Shown: positions 26,009-35,182 of the stretch, one piece after another
How positions within the stretch are numbered: the stretch's first letter is position 1
How the letters are laid out: each line of letters opens with the position of its first letter
Source: Caldisericum exile_A
Lineage (GTDB): Bacteria > Caldisericota > Caldisericia > Caldisericales > Caldisericaceae
Length of the DNA: 64,000 bases
Direction of reading: 5' to 3'
Assembly: GCF_047785965.1 (NCBI RefSeq)
Contig: NZ_JBLOBF010000005.1
Span: 49,405 to 113,404 of the forward strand
Program-made: the position numbers and the translations under genes
Notes under the pieces: model-generated
What the model saw: the letters and a program-made list of their open reading frames with translations, nothing else
What the model was told of the DNA's origin: nothing
Database searches by the model: none

Positions 26009-26870
26009 TTATTTTTTTCCAAAAACATTAGAAGAAGCACTTCAAATTAAAAATGAATTAAAAGGCAGTATTAGAGTTATTGCAGGCGGGACAGACCTTG
26101 TTGTTCGTCTGAAGCAGGATCAGGTAAACGAAGATATGTTGCTTGATGTTTCAAGGTTAGAAGAGTTAAAAGGGATAGAGGATAAAGGCGACATGATTTA
26201 TATTGGCGCAGGAACAACCCACACAGAAATTCTTGAGAATTCTTTGATTAAAGATAAGGCTCCAATTCTGTATGATGCAGTTAAATCCATTGGCTCGCCT
26301 CAAATAAGGAATATTGGAACAATTGGGGGAAATGTTGCGAATGCTTCTCCTGCGGGAGATTCAATCCCAGCGCTTTTTGTCCTTCTTGCAAAACTTCATC
26401 TAAAAAGTGTTGATGGTGTTAGATCTGTGCCAATTGAAGACTTTTTCCTTGGCCCAGGAAAAACCGCAATTAAAGATAATGAGATCATTATCGGTATTGA
26501 ATTAGATAAGATGCAGGAAAAAGACATCGGCTTCTTTAGAAAGGTAGGTCAAAGAAAGGGTACCGCAATTTCTGTTGTAAATGCTGCAGTAAGGCTTACT
26601 AAGGATAGCGTACCAAATAAATTCTCAAAGGCATTTGTTGCCTTAGGTGCTGTTGCTCCAACGGTTGTTAGAGCAAAGATTGTTGAAAATGCCATTTTAA
26701 GCGAGACTCTCGATTCTCTTGACAAGATTATGTACATTTCAAGATTAGTTTATAGAGAGGTTTCTCCTATAACTGATGTAAGGGGTTCTCTTGAATATAG
26801 GCGTGATGTCTCTATAAACATTGTATATGAAGGGCTTGCAGACCTCTTTTTAAATGGGTTTAGGAGGTAA
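25995..26870 (+). CDS. Molybdenum hydroxylase, FAD-binding subunit
   Basis: Medium subunit of the xanthine-dehydrogenase-type complex, handing electrons to the acceptor. The FAD site is visible as VIAGGTDLVVRLK near residue 30 and SPQIRNIGTIGGNVANASPAGD near residue 98, followed by a GPGKT element. The ATG at 25995 is preferred to GTG 25989 because AAAGGAG is then properly spaced. At 291 residues it is a typical CoxM/XdhB-type subunit. It lies between the XdhC-like factor and the large subunit. Confidence 0.93.
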   Translation: MKELDYFFPKTLEEALQIKNELKGSIRVIAGGTDLVVRLKQDQVNEDMLLDVSRLEELKGIEDKGDMIYIGAGTTHTEILENSLIKDKAPILYDAVKSIGSPQIRNIGTIGGNVANASPAGDSIPALFVLLAKLHLKSVDGVRSVPIEDFFLGPGKTAIKDNEIIIGIELDKMQEKDIGFFRKVGQRKGTAISVVNAAVRLTKDSVPNKFSKAFVALGAVAPTVVRAKIVENAILSETLDSLDKIMYISRLVYREVSPITDVRGSLEYRRDVSINIVYEGLADLFLNGFRR

Positions 26871-26873
26871 GAA

Positions 26874-29162
26874 ATGGAAGAAATGAGATATATAGGAAAG
26901 CCAATACCTCGTATTGATGCACTTGAAAAGGCAACAGGAAAAATTAAATATATGTCTGATCTTAAACTCCCAAATATGGTGTTTGGAAAGATCTTGAGAG
27001 CTAAGTACCCACATGCAAAGATTTTAAAAATAGATACATCAAAGGCTGAAGCACTTCCAGGGGTTGTTACTGTAATTACACATAAGGATGTACCTGGCGT
27101 AAATGGTTTTGGTATTGTTGTTCCTGATATGCCTGTGCTCTGTAAGGACAAGGTGCGTTATATTGGTGATGCAGTTGCAGCTGTTGCAGCAGAAACTGAG
27201 GATATTGCAGAAAAGGCAATAAAACTCATTGAAGTGGAGTACGAACCTCTACCTATTGTAGATGATCCAGAAGAGGCAATGAAAGAGGATGCACCAAAAA
27301 TTCACGAAGAGGGAAACATACATTTACATACCGAGATAACCCGAGGAGATGTAGAGACTGCCTTTAAAGAGGCTGATTTAGTAATTGAAGAAACATTCTT
27401 TACAGGAAGGCAAGATCATACACCTCTTGAAACCGAAGGCGGCGTAGCCTATGTAGATGAAGATGGCATTTTACACGTTTATGTAGGCTCTCAATATCCC
27501 CAAAGAGACCAACTCCAGCTTGCAAGATGCCTCAACTGGAATCCAAAGAAAATCCATGTTGTTTCCTATCCTGTTGGTGGAGCCTTTGGTCGTAAGGACG
27601 AACTTTCAATACAACCTATTCTTGCTCTTCTTGCGATAAAGGCAAAACGCCCTGTGAAAATTACTCTTTCAAGAGAAGAATCAATTATTGCATACTGGAA
27701 AAGACATCCCTTCAAGATGCGTTATAAAGTAGCATTCAAGAAAGATGGAACACTTCTTGGTGTTGATGCATATCTTGTTGAGGATAAAGGTGCATATTCC
27801 TCATTAGGTGGTCCTGTATTAAATTTGGCAGTGGAGCATGCCTGTGGTCCATATCGAGTTGATAATGTCCATGTAGATGGCTATGCAGTATTTACAAATA
27901 ACGGTATTGCAGGTGCGTTCCGTGGATTTGGTGCACCTCAAACTGCATTTGCAATTGAAACAATAATGGATATTGCCTCTCGAAAATTAGGCATTGACCC
28001 AATTGAACTTAGAAAAAAGAATGCGCTAAGAAAAGGTGATAGAACCTCTATTGGTAATGTTCTTACAACATCAGTTGGAACTGAACTTGTCCTTGATGCA
28101 TTAAAAGAATCCTATATCTGGAAAAATAGAGATACTTTAATAAAAGTACAGCCGAAACCATGGCTTAAGCGTGGTGTTGGGATGGCGCTAACATATCAAG
28201 GGACTGGGCTTGGTGTTGGTATTCCTGACTATGGTGGTGCAATACTCAACATGAACGAGGATGGTGGATTTACTGTAAGGATAGGAACAGTTGATTATGG
28301 ACAGGGTATCGGTACTTCCTATGCACAGATTGTTGCAGAATCAATGCGTGTCCCGATTGAAAAAGTAAAGGTTGTATTGGGTGATAGTTTCCTTGCAGCA
28401 GATTCAGGACCAACAAGCGCCTCACGTGGAGTTTATACAGGCGGTAAGGCAGCCGTTATTGCGGCAGATAAAATGAAGGAAATTCTGAAGGAAAAAGCAG
28501 CCGAATTACTAAAAGTAGACCCAGAAAGACTTGATTTTGATTTTGGATATGTTGTAGACAAAGAAACTGGAAACAAAATATCCTATGAAGAACTTGCTCA
28601 TACTTTTAAAGAGAGCGGAAATCTTCCTGAAACTGAGGGGTATTTCCTTGTCCCAACTTCGGATATGAAGCTCGAAAGTGCCTTCGGGCTTCCACACCAT
28701 ATATTTGCATTTTCAGCACATGCAGCCTATGTTGAAGTTAACACACTTACAGGAGAAGTAACCGTAATCGAAGGTGCAGAGGCGGTTGATGGTGGTGTTA
28801 TCATAAATAGACAAGGTTATGAAGCGCAGGTTGAAGGTGGTTTTGTGATGGGTATGGGTTATGGTCTTATGGAACACACTATTATTGAAAATGGTATTGT
28901 AAAGAATCCTAACTTCTCAACATATATTATTCCAACGATTAAGGATGTTCCCAAACGAATTGAGGCAATTCCGGTTATAAACCCAGAGGACACTGGTCCA
29001 TTTAGATCCAAAGGTATTGCTGAAACTGTAATGGTTGCAACAGCACCCGCAATAACTAATGCGATTTATGATGCAACAGGTGCAAGAATCTTTAGAATTC
29101 CTGCAACTCCAGAAGTTGTCTACTTTGCAATTAAGGAGAGCCAAAATGAGGACATTGATTAA
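26874..29162 (+). CDS. Molybdenum hydroxylase, large catalytic subunit (xanthine-dehydrogenase-like)
   Basis: The 762-residue catalytic subunit that carries the molybdopterin cofactor and hydroxylates a purine or related heterocycle. Family motifs are in order: GKIKYMSDL near residue 22, QDHTPLETEGGVA, VGGAFGRKDE, GAFRGFGAPQ (cofactor loop), VDYGQGIGTSYAQI and, near the end, GPFRSKGIAETV containing the catalytic glutamate segment. AGGAGG precedes the ATG. The specific substrate is not given by sequence. The downstream 8-oxoguanine-deaminase-like gene and the Pre genes suggest purine or pyrimidine breakdown. Xanthine or hypoxanthine oxidation is the most likely activity. Confidence 0.92.
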   Translation: MEEMRYIGKPIPRIDALEKATGKIKYMSDLKLPNMVFGKILRAKYPHAKILKIDTSKAEALPGVVTVITHKDVPGVNGFGIVVPDMPVLCKDKVRYIGDAVAAVAAETEDIAEKAIKLIEVEYEPLPIVDDPEEAMKEDAPKIHEEGNIHLHTEITRGDVETAFKEADLVIEETFFTGRQDHTPLETEGGVAYVDEDGILHVYVGSQYPQRDQLQLARCLNWNPKKIHVVSYPVGGAFGRKDELSIQPILALLAIKAKRPVKITLSREESIIAYWKRHPFKMRYKVAFKKDGTLLGVDAYLVEDKGAYSSLGGPVLNLAVEHACGPYRVDNVHVDGYAVFTNNGIAGAFRGFGAPQTAFAIETIMDIASRKLGIDPIELRKKNALRKGDRTSIGNVLTTSVGTELVLDALKESYIWKNRDTLIKVQPKPWLKRGVGMALTYQGTGLGVGIPDYGGAILNMNEDGGFTVRIGTVDYGQGIGTSYAQIVAESMRVPIEKVKVVLGDSFLAADSGPTSASRGVYTGGKAAVIAADKMKEILKEKAAELLKVDPERLDFDFGYVVDKETGNKISYEELAHTFKESGNLPETEGYFLVPTSDMKLESAFGLPHHIFAFSAHAAYVEVNTLTGEVTVIEGAEAVDGGVIINRQGYEAQVEGGFVMGMGYGLMEHTIIENGIVKNPNFSTYIIPTIKDVPKRIEAIPVINPEDTGPFRSKGIAETVMVATAPAITNAIYDATGARIFRIPATPEVVYFAIKESQNEDID

Positions 29163-30510
29163 GAATATCGATGCACTTGCAACCTTTGATAATAACGGAA
29201 GAGAATTAAAGAATGCGTGGATCGAGATTGAAGATAACATCATAAAGGCAATTGGGGTTAACGAACCTCCTCAGGATGCATTTGATAAAGTAATTGATGC
29301 AAAAGGGATGGTTATGCTTCCTGGGTTTGTAAATACGCACCACCACTTTTATCAATCTCTTTTTAGGGCGGTTCCTGCTGTGCAAGATGCAAAACTCTTT
29401 GATTGGCTTGTTTATCTCTATGAGCGTTGGAAGTATATTGACGAGGAAGCGGTATATGTATCATCAATTGTTGCAATTCTTGAGATGATGAAATCAGGTG
29501 TTACGACAACAACCGATCATCTATATTTATTTCCAAAAGGACATCCAAATCTCTATGATGCAGAAGTTGAGGGTGCAAAATTAACAGGCGTAAGATTTTA
29601 TGGAACAAGGGGAAGCATGTCTCTATCTAAAAAGGATGGAGGTCTTCCTCCTGATTCTGTTGTGCAAACAGAAGAAGAAATTTTAAAGGACTATGAAAGG
29701 GTTATAAAACTCTATCATGACCCAAAACCATTTTCCATGAGTAGAGTTGCTCTTGCACCATGTTCTCCTTTTTCTGTTACAAAAGAGCTAATGATTCTTA
29801 CAAGAGAGTTTGCAGAAAAACACGACCTGCTTCTCCACACCCATCTTGCAGAAACAAAAGATGAAGATGAATTTTGCCTTGAAAAATTTGGGAAACGCCC
29901 TGTTGACTATATGGAAGAGTTAGGATGGCTTTCAGATAGAGTATGGTTTGCCCATCTTGTGCATTTAACAGATGCTGACATTAAGAAACTTTCCGATGCC
30001 CGTGTTGGAATGGCACACTGTCCCACATCAAATATGCGTCTTGGCTCTGGCATTTCGCCTGTTTTTAAGATGAAAAATACAAATATGCGTATTGGGCTTG
30101 CAGTTGATGGAAGTTCCTCAAATGATACTGGAAATTTCCTACTTGAAATAAGAAATGCAATGCTTCTTCAGAGAGTTGCCTTTGGTGAAAGTGCATTAAC
30201 TGCAAGAGAGGCTCTCAAATTGGCAACCTTAGGTGGTGCATCTGTGTTCAGAATGGAAAAAGAAATTGGTTCAATTGAAGTAGGTAAGGCTGCCGACATC
30301 ATAGGGTTTAAACTTGATGACCGCCTTGAATTTGCAGGTGGGTTATCTGATCCTTTTGGTGCGCTTGTCTTTTGTGATGCAAAAGGTGTTGATTTTTCAA
30401 TGATAAATGGAAATGTAGTTATTGAAGATGGGCATTTTGTTCACATTGATGAGGAAACATACATACAAAAACAAAACGAGATTTCAAAAAAGTTATTGTC
30501 AATGGAATAA
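29146..30510 (+). CDS. SsnA / 8-oxoguanine-deaminase-like amidohydrolase
   Basis: Metal-dependent hydrolase of the amidohydrolase superfamily, 454 residues. Metal-binding motifs are NTHHHFYQSLFRA near residue 63, HTHLAET near 230, a VWFAHLVHL histidine and AVDGSSSND containing the catalytic aspartate. The run FRAVPAVQDAKLFDWLVYLYERW strongly recalls 8-oxoguanine deaminases and SsnA proteins linked to selenium-dependent hydroxylases. The ATG at 29146 follows AAGGAGAG and overlaps the preceding gene by 17 bases; the longer ORF from 29059 lies inside that gene. Deamination of an oxidised guanine or a related aminopurine is likely. It is the last gene before a strong terminator. Confidence 0.85.
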   Translation: MRTLIKNIDALATFDNNGRELKNAWIEIEDNIIKAIGVNEPPQDAFDKVIDAKGMVMLPGFVNTHHHFYQSLFRAVPAVQDAKLFDWLVYLYERWKYIDEEAVYVSSIVAILEMMKSGVTTTTDHLYLFPKGHPNLYDAEVEGAKLTGVRFYGTRGSMSLSKKDGGLPPDSVVQTEEEILKDYERVIKLYHDPKPFSMSRVALAPCSPFSVTKELMILTREFAEKHDLLLHTHLAETKDEDEFCLEKFGKRPVDYMEELGWLSDRVWFAHLVHLTDADIKKLSDARVGMAHCPTSNMRLGSGISPVFKMKNTNMRIGLAVDGSSSNDTGNFLLEIRNAMLLQRVAFGESALTAREALKLATLGGASVFRMEKEIGSIEVGKAADIIGFKLDDRLEFAGGLSDPFGALVFCDAKGVDFSMINGNVVIEDGHFVHIDEETYIQKQNEISKKLLSME

Positions 30511-30530
30511 AAGAAAGAATATTTAAATTT

Positions 30531-30554
30531 GGGGGCATTAAGCCCCCTTTTTAA
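30531..30554 (+). terminator. Terminator of the purine/pyrimidine operon
   Basis: GGGGGC (30531-30536) pairs with GCCCCC (30542-30547) over a five-base loop and is followed by TTTTTAATTT. Confidence 0.9.
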
Positions 30555-30644
30555 TTTGTTTCGATATTATACAAATTTCTTATGACAAAACTTGATATTT
30601 TATTAACAAATTCGAGCGTTAAATATCTTGTATCTTGAAGGATT

Positions 30645-31158
30645 AATAAGATTGATAAAGCGATTGTTGTTGAGCATTTAACAAGAGTGTTTAAAAAGGT
30701 GAAGGGAAGTTTTTTGCACTTCACGGCATCTTATTTTGAGGTAAATTACGGCGAAATTTTCGGTTTTTTAGATCCAAACGGTGCATCTTTTGATGTTTTC
30801 TCAATTCTAAGGCATTCCGACGGATGAAGTAAATAAGAAGATTGAGCAACTACCTTAAACTTGTAGATATGTGGGACTCGAAAGATTCACTTTTAAACAT
30901 ATTTTAAACTGGTATGATGCAAAAGATAAACCTTGTTTGGGGACTTATAACAGAACCAAAGACTTTGTTTTTAGATGTGTGAACCATTGGGCTCGATGTT
31001 GAAGCGGCACGTACCATAAGAAAGATCGTCTCAGAATGGGTAAGATAAAAGCCAAATAGTACCGTCCTCCTTACAACTCGTTACATGGCGGAATCAGAAG
31101 ACTTTTTGACAGGATTGAAATAATAAATAAAGGTAAGATTGTTGCACTTGACCCACCA
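30645..31158 (+). pseudogene. Decayed ABC transporter ATPase
   Basis: Scattered frames still read an ABC ATPase in the right order. AIVVEHLTRVFKKVKGS is the N-terminus. YFEVNYGEIFGFLDPNGA is a Walker A region with GAGKTT destroyed. LITEPKTLFLDV-stop-TIGLDVEAARTIRKIVSEWV is Walker B and D-loop with an in-frame stop where EP should be. TVLLTTRYMAESEDF is the H-loop with histidine replaced by arginine, and DRIEIINKGKIVALDPP is in another frame. At least three frame changes and several stops make it non-functional. It was of the drug/lipid-exporter (DrrA-like) type, similar to the intact gene at 35179-36096. The signal peptide gene that follows is unrelated. Confidence 0.85.
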
Positions 31159-31266
31159 TTTATAATAAAACGGCATCCTTTATTTTCATTTTTCACCTCT
31201 GAAACATAATAATCTTTGGGAACATTTCCCGATTTTAAGATATCTAATAAGTTGGAGGTGATGGGT

Positions 31267-31767
31267 GTGAGGGAGAAAATCATATTAACCTTGATTCTTT
31301 CAGTCTTTGTGGTGGCTTTGGGATGCACTAAACCAAAAGGAAACTATACTGAAAAATTGAAGGAGGGTTGTGTTGAGGCAACTATTACAGGCATAAAACT
31401 TGATATCGGGAGACTTGAAAATTATCTTGTGCTACCAGATCTTCAAAATAAGGCTCAAGTAGAAGCCCACCTTTCGAAACTTTACGAAGATTTAAAGAAG
31501 TATCAAAATATGAGAATAGAAGAATATGCACTTCCTCAACCTCTTCACATTAGAGGTTATATTAATGAACCTTATGTAGTTAATACAATTATCTATCTTG
31601 AAAAGCAGTCAATGTCAGGACCTTTTTATCATGCAGTAAAGGTGATGGGCGATAGAGGAGCGGAAATTAAACCTAAGGAAATTTATGAATTTACCATATA
31701 TCCACTTTATCGAAGGTATTATCCATTTGAAGATTGGTATGTTTTAATTGAAAGTTTTGAAAAGTAG
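31267..31767 (+). CDS. Putative lipoprotein of unknown function
   Basis: A 166-residue protein beginning with a lipoprotein signal peptide (MREKIILTLILSVFVVALGC). The cysteine would be lipidated and the protein exported. The GTG at 31267 is chosen because GGAGGTG lies six bases upstream; an ATG at 31261 abuts the ribosome site. The mature part is mixed charged and aromatic, ending EFTIYPLYRRYYPFEDWYVLIESFEK, with no domain I recognise. It stands alone between a pseudogene and a butyrate kinase gene. Confidence 0.65.
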   Translation: MREKIILTLILSVFVVALGCTKPKGNYTEKLKEGCVEATITGIKLDIGRLENYLVLPDLQNKAQVEAHLSKLYEDLKKYQNMRIEEYALPQPLHIRGYINEPYVVNTIIYLEKQSMSGPFYHAVKVMGDRGAEIKPKEIYEFTIYPLYRRYYPFEDWYVLIESFEK

Positions 31768-31843
31768 AATTTTGAATTTTTTCCTTGTTTTTTTGAAGCT
31801 TTTTTGTAAAATTATTTAAAAGCATAAGATAAGGAGGATTTTT

Positions 31844-32908
31844 GTGAAAATTTTAGTTATAAATCCTGGCTCAACTTCTACAAAAATAGCAGTTTATGAT
31901 ATGGATAAAGAGTTGTTTTCAAAATCAATTGAACACTCGAAAGAAGAACTTGCACCATTTAAAAAGATTTCAGATCAGCTTGAATTTAGAAAAGAAACAA
32001 TCCTTAAAGCTCTTAAAGAGGCAGGATTTGACCTAAGTGAATTTGCCTGTATCTCCGCAAGAGGTGGGAATATTCACCCAGTTCCCTCTGGCACTTACAT
32101 AGTAAATGAAAAAATGGTCCAGGATATGCTTTCTCTTAAGTATGGAGCACATCCATCAAATCTTGGAGCACCGATTGCATATGAACTTGCGAGGCAATAC
32201 AATATCCCTGCCTTTATTGTTGACCCGGTTGTAGTGGATGAGATGGAGATGGTAAATAAAATTACAGGGCTTAAGGGGATTTTTAGACAGGCGAAAGATC
32301 ATCCTTTGAATCAAAAGGCAGTTTCAAGAGAAGTTGCAAAATCCTTAGGTAAGAAGTATGAGGAGTGTAATTTTGTGGTTGCGCATCTTGGTGGCGGGAT
32401 TTCCGTTGCAGCACACAGAAAAGGGCGGATCATTGATGTTAATAACGCCTTAAATGGAGATGGTCCGTTTTCTCCAGAGCGCGCAGGTGATTTGCCAAAT
32501 GTTTCTGTTGTTGAGATGTGCTTTTCAGGAAATTACACTAAAGAAGAAATTCTTAAGATGCTTGCAGGAAACGGTGGATTTGTGTCACACCTCGGCACAA
32601 ATTCCTTAAAAGAAGTTTTATCGAGAATTGAGCAAGGTGATGAATACGCAAAACTTGTATATGATGCAATGGTGCTACAGATTTCAAAGTGGATTGGTAT
32701 AATGGCAGTTGTTCTTAAGGGTGAAGTTGACGGGGTAATTCTTACAGGTGGTATGGCAAAGTCAGAAAAACTTGTAAACGACATAAAAGAGTATGTAAAG
32801 TTTATTGCGCCAGTTTATACCGTCGCTGGTGAGTTTGAGATGAAAGCCCTTATGGAAGGTGCCCTTCGGGTTTTAAGGGGTGAAGAAGAAGCAAAAACTT
32901 ATGAATAA
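31844..32908 (+). CDS. buk2: Butyrate kinase paralogue
   Basis: A second butyrate kinase of 354 residues, collinear with the one at 9753-10823 and sharing all motifs: NPGSTSTKIAVYD, VVAHLGGGISVAAHRKG, NALNGDGPFSPERAG, GGFVSHLGTNS and LTGGMA. It makes ATP from an acyl-phosphate. GTG start after AAGGAGG. The differences are spread along the protein, so it is an old duplication rather than a recent copy. Here it is a single-gene unit far from the oxidoreductase, which suggests a different acyl chain or a separate regulation. Phosphotransbutyrylase is not encoded in the window. Confidence 0.94.
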   Translation: MKILVINPGSTSTKIAVYDMDKELFSKSIEHSKEELAPFKKISDQLEFRKETILKALKEAGFDLSEFACISARGGNIHPVPSGTYIVNEKMVQDMLSLKYGAHPSNLGAPIAYELARQYNIPAFIVDPVVVDEMEMVNKITGLKGIFRQAKDHPLNQKAVSREVAKSLGKKYEECNFVVAHLGGGISVAAHRKGRIIDVNNALNGDGPFSPERAGDLPNVSVVEMCFSGNYTKEEILKMLAGNGGFVSHLGTNSLKEVLSRIEQGDEYAKLVYDAMVLQISKWIGIMAVVLKGEVDGVILTGGMAKSEKLVNDIKEYVKFIAPVYTVAGEFEMKALMEGALRVLRGEEEAKTYE

Positions 32909-32913
32909 ACGAA

Positions 32914-33577
32914 GGGAACTTTTTCGACACATTTTGTATCTAATATGTTCATATTTCACCTAAAAACGGTGGGGTATTAAGCGATAATGATTTAAAAGCG
33001 TATCCCGAGATTCTTAAGGTAAATGATTTTGAATCGCTTTTAACCATTACAAGTAGGTATATTATCCCTATCTGGATTGATAAAGATGCAATAGATATGC
33101 TTCCAGAAGGTTGGATTAATGAATTTCCACAAAAATTTTATCCAGTTATATTTGTAGGATATGGAAATCCCCTTTATGCAATGCGCGACAAACTTGAACT
33201 ACCTATTTTTGGACCCTATGTGGATTGGAGCAAACAAGATTTAGAACAGGGATTTTGTACCTGGATGATCACGGTAACTGCAGAAGGTGGTATATCTTCG
33301 ACTCTTAAAGGATATAAAGGGGATGTAAATATTTCTAAGATTCTTGAAATGAGTAACAGCCTATTTAAGGAATGCTTCAGAATTCTTAAATACACAAATA
33401 ATGAGTATGGTTTTAATTTTTACTTGCCTTTGACGTGGAACGGCTATAAGGTAATAGAGGATAAATGGACTGGTTACAAATTTGGTGCAAGTGGTGATGA
33501 GATTGCTGAAACTGGTCCTATCTTGATAATAAGAGACTCAGAGTGGACTGAAGAAGAGACAACTCAGGTTATTCCTA
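32914..33577 (+). pseudogene. Truncated duplicate of the lipoprotein gene at 43031-44023
   Basis: Bases 32951-33577 match 43197-43823 with a single substitution (A at 33559, C at 43805). The region just upstream (about 32914-32946) also resembles the upstream DNA of the full gene, but the roughly 180 bp holding the ribosome site, start codon and signal peptide are deleted. The 3' end stops exactly where a CCTAAATTGAGCG repeat begins at 33578, so the last third of the gene is missing. An internal ATG at 33097 has no ribosome site. It is a dead copy made recently, given the near identity. Confidence 0.92.
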
Positions 33578-33640
33578 CCTAAATTGAGCGATTTTTTATC
33601 ACTCTATGAAATTTTAGTACTTTTTGAAAAAAATCGTAAC
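33578..33640. repeat. IS-end-like repeat, degenerate copy
   Basis: Begins CCTAAATTGAGCGATTTTTT, continues ATCACTCTATGAAATTTTAGTACTTTTTGAAAAAAAT in similar fashion to the copies at 37689 and 40473. GAGCGAT and ATCACTC inside it are complementary. It abuts the breakpoint of the truncated duplicate. Confidence 0.7.
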
Positions 33641-33793
33641 ATTGATAAATTGCCCCACAGAAAAACCTATTCTAAAAAATTCAAATCATTTAATAAAAAT
33701 CTTCTAACTTATTTCCGCTTTTTACTCAAATTTTTCGCAAAAAATCTTTTTGTCGCATTTACTCTTTTCTAATCACACTCTTTTTCAGTGATT

Positions 33794-34416
33794 TTACCTT
33801 ACTTCCCCGCAAGAATCTTTCGCCCCTTGTGCATATTTATATATGAGTGGTGGAGTTAGCGTCATAATCTGAGATCCGTCTCTCCGATCAAAAAATCTAA
33901 CACTTGGAGGTGCATAGATGACTGTAGTTGAAAATCCAGGAAGTCTGGAAATTGTGTTCACTCTTCCAGACTCATCTTTGTCGTCTTTATTGATGGTGCC
34001 GAGAGAATGGAGACTCTCAAAACCACGAAAAACAATTTGCCTATATTTAAGTATGCTTCCAAATTGGGAAAGTAGCTGATAACAAAAAGATAGAAAGCAA
34101 ATACAAAGACAGCAAAACTTACAGCGATGCAAAACGACGAAAAACGAAAATAGTCTATTCAGAGAAAATAAAAGAAGCTTTGGGTACTGGGAGATAATTC
34201 TTCCGTTTCTCTATATACAAACTTTGGAAGGGCGATCTGTCTTTGATGCAAGCTAATGAGGACTTCTCATTGCTTTAATCTATACACACGATCTATCCTT
34301 CACTCTTACTCATACTCTCTTAATATTATCTCCATATATTGTACGAAAATCGACACGAAAAATTTGGAGACAAGCCTCAAATGTATTGTAACTTGTTCAA
34401 GACTTCGCATTCCCAT
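33794..34416 (-). pseudogene. Remnant of a membrane protein gene, unidentified
   Basis: On the minus strand a GGGGAGG ribosome site precedes ATG 34416 and a 36-codon frame (MGMRSLEQVTIHLRLVSKFF and on), which stops at 34306. Further downstream a hydrophobic frame (FAVFVFAFYLFVISYFPNLEAYL) shifts near 34030 into a frame ending KYAQGAKDSCGEVR at 33794. The parts could belong to one broken membrane protein lying downstream of the ABC-2 exporter genes. I do not recognise the family, and the link between the parts is uncertain. Confidence 0.35.
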
Positions 34417-34438
34417 AGCAAACCTCCCCTATTTACTA

Positions 34439-35182
34439 CTATTCCCACTTAAATGTTAAAGCTGATATAAAGAATGACACAATAAGGATAATAAAAAGCA
34501 CTATAATATCTCTTGTACAGTTAGATAAATTGCTTCCAAGCCAGGTATTTTTAAGCAAATCCACCACATAGGTAAGAGGTACAATTTTTGAGATTGAGAT
34601 CATAATCTTTGGCATAACCTCAAAGGGGATCGTCGCGCCACTAAGGAAAAGCATTGGAAAGTATACCAAGTTTGCAATGGCAGTTGCAGCCAGTGCATTT
34701 GGAGCGATACTTGCTATGAGAAAACCAAAAGAAAAGATGCTGAATATGGAAAGAAGAAACGCTAAAATGAATGAAGGTCCTGTAGCCAAATAATGAAGGT
34801 TAAAAACAAGTTTGCCTGTAATGACAAGTAGCAAAAGTCCTATGAGCGTGGTAACAAAATTTACCATAACTTGAGAGACAATTATATAATAAGGCTTCAG
34901 AGGTGTAGCCATAAACCTTTTCAGGATTTTTCTATCTCTGTATTCCGCAATTGTTAAAGGTAGATTCATTAACCCTGTTACTGCTATGATCATTCCAACA
35001 TATGACGGCACCATTACATCGACAGTGCCGTGACCTCCGTAGAACGGAGTAGGCTTATTCCCATATATACCACCAAACATGAGAAGCATAAACACAGGAA
35101 ACGCAAAAGAAAAGAAAGCCACGACAAAATTCCTCAAAGTAAGTTTGAATTGGACTTTTGTCAATTCAAATAGCGCTTTCAT
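34439..35182 (-). CDS. ABC-2 type exporter permease
   Basis: A 247-residue integral membrane subunit of a drug/lipid/antibiotic exporter of the DrrB type. An N-terminal cytoplasmic part is followed by six predicted helices. The family motif region VPSYVGMIIAVTGLMNLPLTIAEYRDRKILKRFMATPL lies near residue 57-95, and LSGATIPFEVMPKIM near residue 182, typical of ABC-2 permeases. The ATG overlaps the stop of the ATPase gene by four bases, so the two are translated together. The cargo is unknown. Confidence 0.9.
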   Translation of the reverse strand: MKALFELTKVQFKLTLRNFVVAFFSFAFPVFMLLMFGGIYGNKPTPFYGGHGTVDVMVPSYVGMIIAVTGLMNLPLTIAEYRDRKILKRFMATPLKPYYIIVSQVMVNFVTTLIGLLLLVITGKLVFNLHYLATGPSFILAFLLSIFSIFSFGFLIASIAPNALAATAIANLVYFPMLFLSGATIPFEVMPKIMISISKIVPLTYVVDLLKNTWLGSNLSNCTRDIIVLFIILIVSFFISALTFKWE

